A stretch of 40,986 nt of DNA from Bacillota bacterium (GTDB lineage: Bacteria; Bacillota; Clostridia; SK-Y3), in NCBI GenBank assembly GCA_022360955.1, contig JAKSBV010000001.1, positions 1 through 40,986 of the forward strand. Reading direction: 5' to 3'. Position 1 is the first letter of the stretch; each line of letters starts with the position of its first letter. The translations under genes were made by a program, and so were the position numbers. Below are positions 26,156 through 34,884 of this stretch, one piece after another. The notes beneath the pieces were generated by a model. It was not told the origin of the DNA. It saw only the letters and a list, made by a program, of their open reading frames with translations, and made no database searches.

Positions 26156-28636
26156 TCATTTCATCCTTACTTCATGTATGTGCCAAATATCTTGTGCATA
26201 CTCTTGCATGGAACGGTCACTTGAAAACTTCCCGCTGTTCGCAATGTTTATAATGGATTTCCGCAGCCACAACGGGGCATTGCGGTAATCCCTGTCTATG
26301 GCATGATGCTTATCCACATAGTCTTCAAAATCTTTAATATTGAAATAGGGATCCGGCAGTCCGCCATTCTGCGCATACATTAAGTGATTGTATATATCTC
26401 TAAAGAGATCGTGATTCTCCGGTGACACTGTTCCGTCAATTAATTGCTTCATAATCCTTTCCAAGTGTCTATTATTGTTGATGACGATCTGGGAATTATA
26501 TCCCCCGCTGCGGTAATATTCCATGACTTCATCGCTTCTCAAACCGAAGATATAAATATTTTCCTTGCCAACTTCCCGGGCAATCTCAACATTTGCACCA
26601 TCCATGGTTCCGATGGTCAGTGCACCGTTCAGCATAAATTTCATATTACCCGTCCCTGAGGCCTCTTTGCTGGCAGTAGAAATCTGAACGCTTACGTCGG
26701 CTGCAGGATATAATTTTTCAGCTAACGATACACGGAAATTCTCCAGAAATACTACTTTGAGCTTTTTATTGACCACCGGATCGTGGTTGACAAGTGCTGC
26801 CACATTATTAATCAACTTGATGACCAGCTTTGCCATATAATAATTGGGGGCGGCTTTACCGGAAAATATAAAGGTCTTGGAAATGATGTCCTCATGGGGA
26901 TTGTCCTTGATGTAATTGTATAGATACATAATATGCAGCACATTCAGAAGCTGCCTTTTATATTCGTGCATTCTCTTGCACTGGATTACAAAAATAGAAT
27001 CCACATCCACTTGAATATGATTGTTGTCCAGAATATAGTCGGCTAACTGCACCTTCTTATTCCTTCTTGCAGCATGTACTTTTTCCTGGAAGGCTTTATC
27101 ATCGGCAAATTGTTCCAATCTTTTAAGCTGTTCCAAATCCGTTATCCACTGGCTTCCGATTTTTTCAACAATTGCATCGGCCAGTTCCGGATTTGCTTTT
27201 ACAAGCCATCTTCTGGGTGTAATCCCATTTGTTTTATTATTGAATTTTTTAGGAAAAATTTGATAAAAATGCTTAAAAACAACCTTTTTAAGGATCTCGC
27301 TATGTAATTCCGCCACTCCGTTAACGGAATAGGATCCTACAATGCATAAATGGGTCATGCGAACCTTTCCATCCTTAATGATACGCAGTTCTTCAACCAG
27401 CTCCGGCCGGTCGGGATATTTTTGACCCAGGGATTCGATCCATCTCCTGTCGATCTCTTCAATGATTTGATAAACTCTCGGAAACAGACCCTGCATAATA
27501 TCTATCGCCCATTCTTCCAGTGCTTCAGGCAAAATCGTATGATTTGTGAAGGCAAACGTTCCTGTCACAATGTCCCACGCTTCGTCCCAGGACAGTTCTT
27601 CCTCATCAATCAATATCCTGATCATTTCGGGAATCGCAACGGAAGGATGGGTATCGTTGAGCTGCATCACCACCTTATCGGAAAATATTTTAAGATCATT
27701 GTGCTGCTTCTTGAATTTTCGTACAATATCCTGAATGCTTGCCGATACAAAAAAGTACTGCTGCTTTAATCTCAATACTTTCCCTTCGTAATGACTATCA
27801 TCGGGATATAAGACCAGCGAAATCTGCTCTGCGTTATTTTTTTCTTTTAACGCATTCATAAAACGACCTTTTGTAAAAGAATCGAAGTCAAACTTGTTTA
27901 ACGCTTCCGCATACCACAACCTCAACGTGTTGACCGTATTATTACGGTATCCCATTACGGGCACATCGTAGGGCACCGCATTGACGGTATAATAGTTTTC
28001 ATGGACATAGGCATACCCGCCTTCTTCTTTTTCCACATACCTGACATTTCCGCCGAATCTTACCTGTACGATATCGTCGGAATCTCTAAATTCCCATATG
28101 GCTGCCGATTCGAGCCAATTATCCGCAAATTCAAACTGACTGCCGTCTATAATCTTTTGCTCAAACATACCGTATCGATATCTCATCCCATAACCGTGTC
28201 CCGGCAGCTGCAAAGTGGCCAGCGAATCAAGAAAGCATGCCGCCAATCTGCCCATTCCGCCGCTCCCCAGTCCGGCATCCTTCTCAACATCCCTGATATC
28301 GTTGAGGTTAATCCCCAACTCTTTGGCCGTTTTTTCGTATACATCGACCAAGCCCAGATTCATAATATTATTGCCTAAAAGCCTTCCTACAAGGAATTCC
28401 ATCGAAAGGTAATATACCTGTTTAACATCCTGCTTCCCGTATACCTCCTTTGTTTTGATCCATTTTTCCGCTATGAAATCTCTCACAGATCTTGCGATGG
28501 CCTGATAAAGCTCTTCACATGTAGCTTCTTCCACCGCATTGCCAAAGTAGCGATTGATTTTGTTCACGATAATATCTTTTAATGCATCCGCATCAATATT
28601 ATTCTCGTTCACATCAAAAATTTCATTTGTAACCAT
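26156..28636 (-). CDS. glgP: Glycogen/maltodextrin phosphorylase
   Basis: This is a GT35 enzyme of about 826 residues that releases glucose-1-phosphate from glycogen. It has YYLSMEFLVGR, the GLGSGGMGRLAACFLDSLA region, TNHTILPEALEEW, and the pyridoxal-phosphate lysine in GTGNMKFMLNGA followed by IGTMDGANVEI. The first ATG (28645) directly abuts GGGGG; the ATG at 28636 leaves a normal 9-bp spacing and was chosen. It is the first gene of the glycogen cluster, so synthesis and breakdown enzymes share a transcript. Confidence 0.96.
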   Translation of the reverse strand: MVTNEIFDVNENNIDADALKDIIVNKINRYFGNAVEEATCEELYQAIARSVRDFIAEKWIKTKEVYGKQDVKQVYYLSMEFLVGRLLGNNIMNLGLVDVYEKTAKELGINLNDIRDVEKDAGLGSGGMGRLAACFLDSLATLQLPGHGYGMRYRYGMFEQKIIDGSQFEFADNWLESAAIWEFRDSDDIVQVRFGGNVRYVEKEEGGYAYVHENYYTVNAVPYDVPVMGYRNNTVNTLRLWYAEALNKFDFDSFTKGRFMNALKEKNNAEQISLVLYPDDSHYEGKVLRLKQQYFFVSASIQDIVRKFKKQHNDLKIFSDKVVMQLNDTHPSVAIPEMIRILIDEEELSWDEAWDIVTGTFAFTNHTILPEALEEWAIDIMQGLFPRVYQIIEEIDRRWIESLGQKYPDRPELVEELRIIKDGKVRMTHLCIVGSYSVNGVAELHSEILKKVVFKHFYQIFPKKFNNKTNGITPRRWLVKANPELADAIVEKIGSQWITDLEQLKRLEQFADDKAFQEKVHAARRNKKVQLADYILDNNHIQVDVDSIFVIQCKRMHEYKRQLLNVLHIMYLYNYIKDNPHEDIISKTFIFSGKAAPNYYMAKLVIKLINNVAALVNHDPVVNKKLKVVFLENFRVSLAEKLYPAADVSVQISTASKEASGTGNMKFMLNGALTIGTMDGANVEIAREVGKENIYIFGLRSDEVMEYYRSGGYNSQIVINNNRHLERIMKQLIDGTVSPENHDLFRDIYNHLMYAQNGGLPDPYFNIKDFEDYVDKHHAIDRDYRNAPLWLRKSIINIANSGKFSSDRSMQEYAQDIWHIHEVRMK

Positions 28637-28645
28637 TGCTATCAT

Positions 28646-29229
28646 CCCCCAACTGCAAAATTTTCCCTATACTTTGTGATAACTATTGTACATAATATAA
28701 ATACCACAATCTTTTTATCTATATTCAAAGAAAAATCCAAATTACATCGAATTATGGATTTTTCAAATTTTAAAGGATCGCAGGGTCAAAATCTGAAATT
28801 GTATTTTATGGTTAATTATATGATTTACACACTACCTATTATTCATTACAAGAATGGTATTTTTCGTATACTAATATTTTTTTAAGTTAACAGGAAAAAA
28901 ACCGTGTTTGAATTGTACCTCCATCGGTACCTTGAATGATTTCGAAATGTTCAGCCAAAGCCGCACTACTCTTTTCCATATATTGTATTCTTCTAGTTTT
29001 ATTATATACTATTTATTGATAAAAGGCAAGAAAAAACCGCCAAAAAACTCTCTTTTTCAAATTTTTCGACGGTACCGTTATCTATGCTGTTGAAGGTTGA
29101 GTGCTAAGGGTTCGCAATACGACACCAACCTCCCCTAAAACAGCACATCATTCATTCTTAATCCTTCATTCTTCATTCTTCACTATCAATTATTCATTAT
29201 TCATTATTCATTATTCATTAATTTTCCCC
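28646..29229. other. Intergenic region ahead of glgP with heptad tract
   Basis: I see no supported gene in these 580 bases. The glgP promoter should be here; a TATTAT-type -10 candidate lies near 28690 on the minus strand but has no good -35. The right end is a long heptad tract listed separately. Confidence 0.5.
29153..29222. repeat. Ten-unit heptanucleotide-period tract
   Basis: Seventy bases in strict 7-base register: CATTCTT, AATCCTT, CATTCTT, CATTCTT, CACTATC, AATTATT, three copies of CATTATT, then CATTAAT. It ends 7 bp before the mtaD stop. A shorter relative is at 30963-30990, just before the ahcY stop. Confidence 0.85.
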
Positions 29230-30534
29230 TCACCGTTTAAACAACCGGTCGGATATCTTTTTAAGATGATAGATGACTTCTTGATAGTCGATGGTTTTAA
29301 ACTCGCCTTTGTCCATTAGAATTTGCCCGTCAACCAATACGGTTTCTACATCAGCGGCCTGGGCCGAATAAACAAGGCTTGAAGCAACATCGTGCAAGGG
29401 ATAAAGATGGGGTTTGTCCATATTAACCATGATAAGATCCGCCTTCATCCCCGGTTGGATCATACCTGTTTCCTGGCTTAGATTTAACGCCGCAGCACCG
29501 TTGACCGTCGCCATTTTGAGGACCTCACCTGCTTTCACAAGGGTCGGGTCTTTGTATACGCCTTTGCTGACAATCGCAGCGAGATGCATTTCCTCAAACA
29601 TATTCCCGTTATTATTACTTGCGCATCCGTCGGTACCCAAGGCGATGTTTAACCCTTTATCCATCATAGATCCGATCGGCGTAATACCACTCCCCAATTT
29701 GAGGTTGCTGCCCGGATTATATACCACATTTACATTGTTTTGTTTCAAAATATCCATATCTTCTTCCGAGACATGTACACAGTGGGCTGCCAACGTATTT
29801 GCTTTAAAGATGCCCAAATCATATAAATGCTGCACAGGGGTTTTGCCATATTTCTCAAAGCATTCCTGACTTTCCTTTAAGGTTTCCGCCACATGAATGT
29901 GCATCCCTATGTTTAATTTTTCCGCCAGCCCTGCACACGCTTGCAAATAGCCGGGCACACAGGTATAGAGTGAATGGGGGCCCAGCCTTACCTTAATTCT
30001 GCCGTTTCCTTCGCCATCCCAATCCTTAAAAAGCTGTTCATTTTCCAGTAAACGTACGTCCTGCATCGGGTCAAATTCCGTGTCAAAGCACTGCAATCCC
30101 CTTGACAAGTCGGCACGAATCCCTGTCTTATGTATTACTTTCGCCACTTCATCCATAAAATAATACATATCTGCAAAACAGGTTATACCGGAAGCTATCA
30201 TTTCCATCACCGCAAGCGTAGAACCCCAATACACATCCTCTGCCGTTAATTCGTCTTCTATCGGAAAGATTTTATCGAACAACCATTCCTGTAAAGGCAG
30301 ATCATCGGCATAGCTTCTCAATAGCACCATCGGCGTATGGGTATGGGCATTCACCAATCCGGGCATAACCACTTTATGCCTGCCGTCAAGAATGACCTGG
30401 GCGACAAAATCCGCCGGTAATTCTTCGCCTACATAGGTAATACGATCATCCTTGATTGCGATATAGCCGTTCTCAATAATCCTGTCATCAGCATCCATCG
30501 TAACAACAGTCGCATTTTTAATCAACTTGTTCAT
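29230..30534 (-). CDS. mtaD: 5'-methylthioadenosine/S-adenosylhomocysteine deaminase
   Basis: This 434-residue amidohydrolase has the metal-binding motif NAHTHTP (about 61-67), HIHVAET, HCVHVSE and the catalytic GTDGCASNNN, as in the MtaD/ATZ-TRZ group that deaminates SAH, MTA or adenosine to the inosyl form. The segment LPLQEWLFDKIFPIE is typical of this group and differs from guanine deaminases. AGGAGGG precedes the ATG. In context, the inosyl products could feed the purine nucleoside phosphorylase encoded nearby. Confidence 0.9.
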   Translation of the reverse strand: MNKLIKNATVVTMDADDRIIENGYIAIKDDRITYVGEELPADFVAQVILDGRHKVVMPGLVNAHTHTPMVLLRSYADDLPLQEWLFDKIFPIEDELTAEDVYWGSTLAVMEMIASGITCFADMYYFMDEVAKVIHKTGIRADLSRGLQCFDTEFDPMQDVRLLENEQLFKDWDGEGNGRIKVRLGPHSLYTCVPGYLQACAGLAEKLNIGMHIHVAETLKESQECFEKYGKTPVQHLYDLGIFKANTLAAHCVHVSEEDMDILKQNNVNVVYNPGSNLKLGSGITPIGSMMDKGLNIALGTDGCASNNNGNMFEEMHLAAIVSKGVYKDPTLVKAGEVLKMATVNGAAALNLSQETGMIQPGMKADLIMVNMDKPHLYPLHDVASSLVYSAQAADVETVLVDGQILMDKGEFKTIDYQEVIYHLKKISDRLFKR

Positions 30535-30992
30535 ATTAACCCTCCTATTTTTTTGAGTGGGGAGTGGGGCGTAGGGGGTGGGGAGGAAACTTTCCGCTTC
30601 CTACTCCCCACTATCAACCGGGTGTATAAATTCCGGTTCAAGGCAATTATTCCAAGCTTGAAAAGTAGTTGAGGGCTGAGAGTTGAGAATGAGACACTAC
30701 CAGCCTCTAACCCTACGAATCATTCTCTATTTTACAAAATCACTCATACATCCTCAACAATCTCTATATAATACGATAAATAACTTACACACCCATTCAG
30801 GAAAGTGACATACGGAAGTCGGAGGTCTGATATCGGAAGTCGGACTAAAAAATTCTTCAACGATATTTATGAAATTAAGATTTCCGACCTCTGATTTCTG
30901 ACTCCTATATGTCCCATTCCTTCTTTGCCCTTTAATATCAATTCTTTATCCAGATTTATCTAATTCTTCATTATTCATTATTCATTAACCCC
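30535..30992. other. Repeat-filled gap between ahcY and mtaD
   Basis: No gene is visible in 458 bases. It holds five heptad tracts: GAGTGGG-type at 30555-30589 (with a partly complementary segment at 30597-30619, so it can fold), CTC-type inverted at 30661-30692, GGAAGTC-type at 30814-30848 and inverted at 30879-30905, and CATTATT-type at 30963-30990. It also has one copy (30772-30812) of a 41-base phrase that recurs at 34703-34743. Confidence 0.7.
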
Positions 30993-32243
30993 CTACCCTT
31001 CCCAGCTTGACAAATATTTCTCCTGTTCTTGGGTAAGCGAATCGATGGAAATACCGAGTCCTTCGAGCTTCAAGCGGGCAACATACTTGTCAATCTCCTC
31101 CGGCACATGGTATACGCCTTTTTCCATGCTCTTGTGATTTTGGACAATGTGCTTGGCAGATAAGGCTTGAAGGGCAAAGCTCATGTCCATAATTTCGGCA
31201 GGATGTCCGTCACCGGCCGCCAGGTTCACCAATCTGCCGCCGGCAAGCAGATGAATCCATCTGCCGTCCGCCATTTTATAGCCCATAATATTGTTTCTCA
31301 TCTCTTTCTTTTCAACCGCCATTGCCTCCAATTCCGGGATACAAATCTCAATATCAAAGTGTCCCGCATTGGCCAGGATCGCTCCGTCCTTCATGACCTT
31401 GTAATGCTCGTCATAGATGACCCGATTGCATCCCGTAACCGTGATAAAAAAGTCCCCTATTTTGGCCGCTTCATCCATCGGCATGACCCTGAATCCGTCC
31501 ATTACCCCTTCAATCGCTTTGATCGGGTCTACTTCACACACAATAACATTGGCTCCTAATCCTTTTGCTCTCATGGCACAGCCTTTTCCGCACCATCCAT
31601 ATCCAATCACAACGACGTTCTTACCGCTCACAATGAGATTGGTGGTTCTGTTAATACCGTCCCATACGGACTGACCGGTACCGTACCTGTTGTCAAACAG
31701 ATATTTGCAATAGGCATCGTTGACCGAAATCATAGGAAATGCCAATAAGCCTTCCTTCGCCCTTGCTTTCAGACGGATCACCCCTGTGGTTGTCTCTTCA
31801 CATCCTCCAAACACATGGGGCAGCAAATCCTTTCGTTCTCCATGCAAAAGGTGTACCAGATCCCCTCCGTCGTCAATGACAATGTTGGGCTTAATATCCA
31901 ACGCATCATTCAAGTGCTGAAAATATTCCTCTTCCGTCGCACCGTACCATGCGTATACATGCAAGCCGTCCGCTGCAAGTGCTGCCGCCACATCATCCTG
32001 GGTAGAAAGAGGATTGCTGCCGGTTACGGAAACCTCCGCCCCGCCTGCCGCCAGTACCTTTGCCAAATATGCCGTTTTAGCCTCCAAGTGTACACAAACG
32101 ATTGCTCTCAAGCCTTTGAAATACTGATTTTTCTTAAAATCCTCCTCCAGATAGCGTAAAAGGGACATGTTTTTCTTAACCCACTCGATCTTTTGCCTCC
32201 CTTTGTCCGCCAGGTTTATATCTCTTACGATACTTTCTTTCAT
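30993..32243 (-). CDS. ahcY: Adenosylhomocysteinase
   Basis: This is a 416-residue S-adenosylhomocysteine hydrolase that splits SAH into homocysteine and adenosine and so relieves product inhibition of methyltransferases. The substrate-domain motifs ([38 protein letters not shown]) and the NAD-binding Rossmann motif [21 protein letters not shown] are intact, as is the C-terminal [20 protein letters not shown] chose the ATG at 32243: the protein then begins [12 protein letters not shown], the usual family start, behind GGAGGG. The longer frame adds 18 unlikely residues. It lies 35 bp after punA. Confidence 0.96.
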   Translation of the reverse strand: MKESIVRDINLADKGRQKIEWVKKNMSLLRYLEEDFKKNQYFKGLRAIVCVHLEAKTAYLAKVLAAGGAEVSVTGSNPLSTQDDVAAALAADGLHVYAWYGATEEEYFQHLNDALDIKPNIVIDDGGDLVHLLHGERKDLLPHVFGGCEETTTGVIRLKARAKEGLLAFPMISVNDAYCKYLFDNRYGTGQSVWDGINRTTNLIVSGKNVVVIGYGWCGKGCAMRAKGLGANVIVCEVDPIKAIEGVMDGFRVMPMDEAAKIGDFFITVTGCNRVIYDEHYKVMKDGAILANAGHFDIEICIPELEAMAVEKKEMRNNIMGYKMADGRWIHLLAGGRLVNLAAGDGHPAEIMDMSFALQALSAKHIVQNHKSMEKGVYHVPEEIDKYVARLKLEGLGISIDSLTQEQEKYLSSWEG

Positions 32244-32278
32244 GCCTATGTACTCCCTCCAATATATAATGCTCTTAC

Positions 32279-33109
32279 CTACGCTCCTGCTGTCCATTTT
32301 CCGATAATTGCCCGGACCAACGTCAAAAATTTCTCTTTTACACTTTCTGCCGTTTCCATCACTTCCTCATGGTGCAAGGGCTGGTCCAAAATCCCTGCCG
32401 CCATATTGCTGATGCATGAAATACCTAAGACTTTCATGCCTGCGTGGGTTGCAACAATGACTTCGGGCACCGTAGACATCCCTACCGCATCCGCACCAAG
32501 AACATTAAGCATTTTGATCTCTGCCGGCGTTTCATAGCTGGGGCCCGGCATAAATCCATAAACACCTTCTTGCAGCACAAGTCCCAATCCATAGGCGATT
32601 TCTTTTGCCGTCTCCCTTAATGCTGCGGTATAACAGTCGGACATATCATTAAATCTCGGACCGAATGCTTCAATATTTTTTCCCCTTAAAGGGCTTTCGG
32701 AAAAAAACTTGATATGATCTTTGATTAACATCAAGTCACCGGGCTCAAACTTCTTGTTAATCCCTCCGGCCGCATTGGTGACCAGCAGATTATTAATCCC
32801 AAGCAGCTTCATTACTCTAATGGGAAAAGCAACTTCGTCCATGCCGTATCCTTCATAATAATGAAATCTTCCTTTCATCACCATGACAGCCTTGCCTTCC
32901 AATTTTCCGATGACCAATTTCCCCGCATGCCCTTCCACTGTCGAAACAGGAAAATGGGGAATATCGGCGTAATTGATTTCAACCGCTTCTTCCACCTCAT
33001 CGGCAAGCACGCCCAGGCCGGAACCCAAGACAGCTGCAATTTCCGGCTGCATCTCTATTTTGCTTCTTATAAACGCCGCACTCTGTTCCATCTTTTCAAT
33101 AGACTTCAT
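32279..33109 (-). CDS. punA: Purine-nucleoside phosphorylase, trimeric type
   Basis: This 276-residue PNP family 2 enzyme has [40 protein letters not shown] and the catalytic [16 protein letters not shown] followed by [10 protein letters not shown] and SCISNMA. It releases hypoxanthine or guanine from nucleosides by phosphorolysis. The ATG at 33109 with GGAGGG 7 bp upstream is the true start; upstream codons are not family-like. As the first gene before ahcY it would consume inosine made from adenosine. Methylthioinosine is another possible substrate, but that is inference. Confidence 0.94.
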   Translation of the reverse strand: MKSIEKMEQSAAFIRSKIEMQPEIAAVLGSGLGVLADEVEEAVEINYADIPHFPVSTVEGHAGKLVIGKLEGKAVMVMKGRFHYYEGYGMDEVAFPIRVMKLLGINNLLVTNAAGGINKKFEPGDLMLIKDHIKFFSESPLRGKNIEAFGPRFNDMSDCYTAALRETAKEIAYGLGLVLQEGVYGFMPGPSYETPAEIKMLNVLGADAVGMSTVPEVIVATHAGMKVLGISCISNMAAGILDQPLHHEEVMETAESVKEKFLTLVRAIIGKWTAGA

Positions 33110-33474
33110 ACCAACACCCTCCCTGTGTTTAACACAAAACACACACCCTATTTTACTGTAGATTCTTTTTCTCGTTTCATTTATTTTACCATACTTATAC
33201 ATCAAAATTAAATACAAAAATCAAACAAGAAATGTCCTGGGAACGAATTTATTTCTAACAATATGCAACCGGAAACGAATGCTTTCCCTGCCCAAGGGGT
33301 ATATAAATTAATGTTGAAGAAAATTATTCCAATAACTGATATTCCAAGGCTAAGAGCTGTAAGGTCATTTCCATCATTTTCTTCACCTGCACTAAATACA
33401 CCCCTGCCCAAGGCTGAAAATAGCTGAGAGTTGAGAATGCTGCGCTAATCGGATATCTTTATAGATACCCAACG
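33110..33474. other. Intergenic region, possible gene remnant
   Basis: No convincing gene. A 67-codon minus-strand frame (33208-33411) contains a hydrophobic stretch but starts with a TTG without a proper site, and may be a decayed membrane-protein gene. Two CCTGCCCAAGG phrases lie about 107 bp apart, and a CTC-type heptad tract (inverted) is at 33413-33440. Confidence 0.45.
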
Positions 33475-34323
33475 TTAACAGCTCTTTCGGTCTTGCAGCG
33501 TAACCCGCTGATTGATTAATTTGACGATATTCTCTCCCAAAATCTTATTCTTGTCCTCTTCCGGAATATCCAGCCGCTTCACTCTCTCCACCGCATATTT
33601 CTGCGTCCCCGGACACGGTGAGTCGGTTCCGAAAATCACTCGGTCCGCACCTGCCTTTTCAATGGCCGCCAATATTTTTGAGTCTTTTTGAGCATATAAC
33701 GGCGAAATATCCAGATGGATATTAGGAAACTGCGTAATTTCCTCCGCCATTTCTTCAAAATAGTTCATATGTGCTAAAATAACATTTAAGTTCGGTCTTT
33801 TCTCCATATGTTTGCTCATTATTTTAACCTCCTGCTTACAGGAAGTATGCACAAAAACCGGGACACGGTATTCATTGGCCAAATTAAAGATTTCCAGATT
33901 CTTTTGACTAAACTCACAGGGGTACAGCACCTGATGCAGCTTGAGAGCCACAAAATCATGCCGTATTAAATATTGTTCTGCTTCTTTTATCCCTTCAAGG
34001 TTCGGATTGACCCAATAGACACCGCATATTCTTTCGGGATATTTCCTGGCCATTTCGGCTACGTAAGCATTCGGGGGTATATTGATATAACGTTTTCCGA
34101 ATCTTTTGTTTTTCATTACTTTTGATGTCAAATGCATTGCGATTTTTGTTCCCGCTAACCAGGGGGGAATATTCTTTCTTTTTAATATCCAGGGAATATC
34201 TTTATCTTCAAACATATACGGTGTTGCCAGAACAAAATCAATACCGGCTTCGTCCAAGCACCGTATGAAATAGTCCGTATCTTTGAATAAGCCTCCTAAA
34301 TGCATATGGTCATCGACAATCAT
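33475..34323 (-). CDS. Amidohydrolase-2 family TIM-barrel hydrolase
   Basis: This 282-residue protein starts with DDHMHLGG, the metal-binding H-x-H of the amidohydrolase-2 (PF04909) family. The barrel continues with LKLHQVLYP, VFVHTSC, VILAHMNYFEE, IHLDISP and FGTDSPCPG, which supply the further metal ligands and the catalytic Asp. Relatives are decarboxylases and lactone hydrolases; the substrate here is unknown. AAGGAG precedes the ATG. Nothing in the neighbourhood shares an obvious pathway. The final residues (LQDRKSC) are not conserved in relatives I know. Confidence 0.82.
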   Translation of the reverse strand: MIVDDHMHLGGLFKDTDYFIRCLDEAGIDFVLATPYMFEDKDIPWILKRKNIPPWLAGTKIAMHLTSKVMKNKRFGKRYINIPPNAYVAEMARKYPERICGVYWVNPNLEGIKEAEQYLIRHDFVALKLHQVLYPCEFSQKNLEIFNLANEYRVPVFVHTSCKQEVKIMSKHMEKRPNLNVILAHMNYFEEMAEEITQFPNIHLDISPLYAQKDSKILAAIEKAGADRVIFGTDSPCPGTQKYAVERVKRLDIPEEDKNKILGENIVKLINQRVTLQDRKSC

Positions 34324-34469
34324 TGTGGTTACTCCTTCTTTTAAAAATTAAGGTTGCAGTTTAGTATTTGATCGAAATATCTATAAGATACCTAGTGCTT
34401 TTTGACAGTAACATCGCATAAATGCCGAATTCTTGGGGTTTTAATATGTGAATGGCCAAAATAATATTT

Positions 34470-34498
34470 GATTTTAATGTCAAAATAGCTTATAATAT
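34470..34498 (+). promoter_or_regulatory. SigA-type promoter of the riboswitch-antiporter transcript
   Basis: TTGATT (34470-34475), a 17-bp spacer and TATAAT (34493-34498) form a vegetative promoter. Transcription should begin near 34505, just ahead of the riboswitch. Confidence 0.75.
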
Positions 34499-34509
34499 AT
34501 ATGAAGGTA

Positions 34510-34658
34510 TAAAAGGGAGTAGCTTGATATTTGTATTTATTGCAAATACAAATTGTATAGCTGGTCGTCATTACGGTTGTTTACAACCCGGTCAGCTATT
34601 CATTGATTTTGGTGTTATTTTACTTTGTAAAATAACCTTAATGAGAGCGAGACTTTTA
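34510..34658 (+). ncRNA. yybP-ykoY manganese riboswitch
   Basis: The aptamer's conserved parts are present in order: AAAAGGGAGTAGC (34511-34523), GGTCGTCATTACGG (34563-34576) and GAGAGCGAGAC (34643-34653). A closing helix P1 pairs TAAAAG (34510-34515) with CTTTTA (34653-34658), and two side hairpins are clear (TTGTATTT...AAATACAA and TTATTTTAC...GTAAAATAA). The family binds Mn2+ where two loops meet. The 3' half of P1 is also the first strand of the terminator, so metal binding should favour read-through and expression of the downstream transporter. Confidence 0.85.
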
Positions 34659-34692
34659 CTTGTAGTTTTTACTACAGTAGAAGTCTTTTTTT
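34650..34692 (+). terminator. Riboswitch expression-platform terminator
   Basis: AGACTTTTACTTGTAGT (34650-34666) pairs with ACTACAGTAGAAGTCT (34671-34686), followed by a T run to 34692. It competes with aptamer helix P1. Confidence 0.85.
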
Positions 34693-34702
34693 AATGTTAT
34701 CG

Positions 34703-34743
34703 TACGATAAAGAATTTACATACCTATTCAGAAAAGCAACATG
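34703..34743. repeat. 41-bp dispersed phrase, second copy
   Basis: The phrase beginning TACGATAAAGAATTTACA and ending with GAAAAGCAACAT matches 30772-30812 at most positions. It lies between the riboswitch terminator and the MITE-like hairpin copy B. Confidence 0.55.
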
Positions 34744-34776
34744 GCATTAACGGTGGCTTCTTTATCCGTATTTATA

Positions 34777-34851
34777 ATAGATATCCCACTTTAAAACGGC
34801 ATTTATATTTAGACAAAAAACACATATAGGTTCAAAGTGTGCTATCTTTAA
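34777..34851. repeat. MITE-like hairpin, copy B
   Basis: The ends AGATATCCCACTTTA (34779-34793) and CAAAGTGTGCTATCTT (34833-34848) are near-complementary and match the ends of copy A. The inside (ATTTATATTTAGACAAAAAAC) aligns with the inverse of copy A's left interior, so B is a shorter, internally deleted relative. Confidence 0.65.
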
Positions 34852-34884
34852 GCAAATGACAATTAATAAAAGAGGAGGATATTA

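Noticed and set aside
28676-29093. Two short plus-strand frames upstream of glgP
   Set aside because: No ribosome sites, very AT-rich, no protein features.
33208-33411. 67-codon minus-strand frame with a hydrophobic middle
   Set aside because: It begins with TTG without a good site, and a better site (AGGTG before ATG-ATG) leads to a different frame that stops after 17 codons. At most a decayed gene.
34452-34694. 80-codon plus-strand frame ahead of the antiporter
   Set aside because: It coincides with the Mn2+ riboswitch and its terminator, which explain the sequence better.
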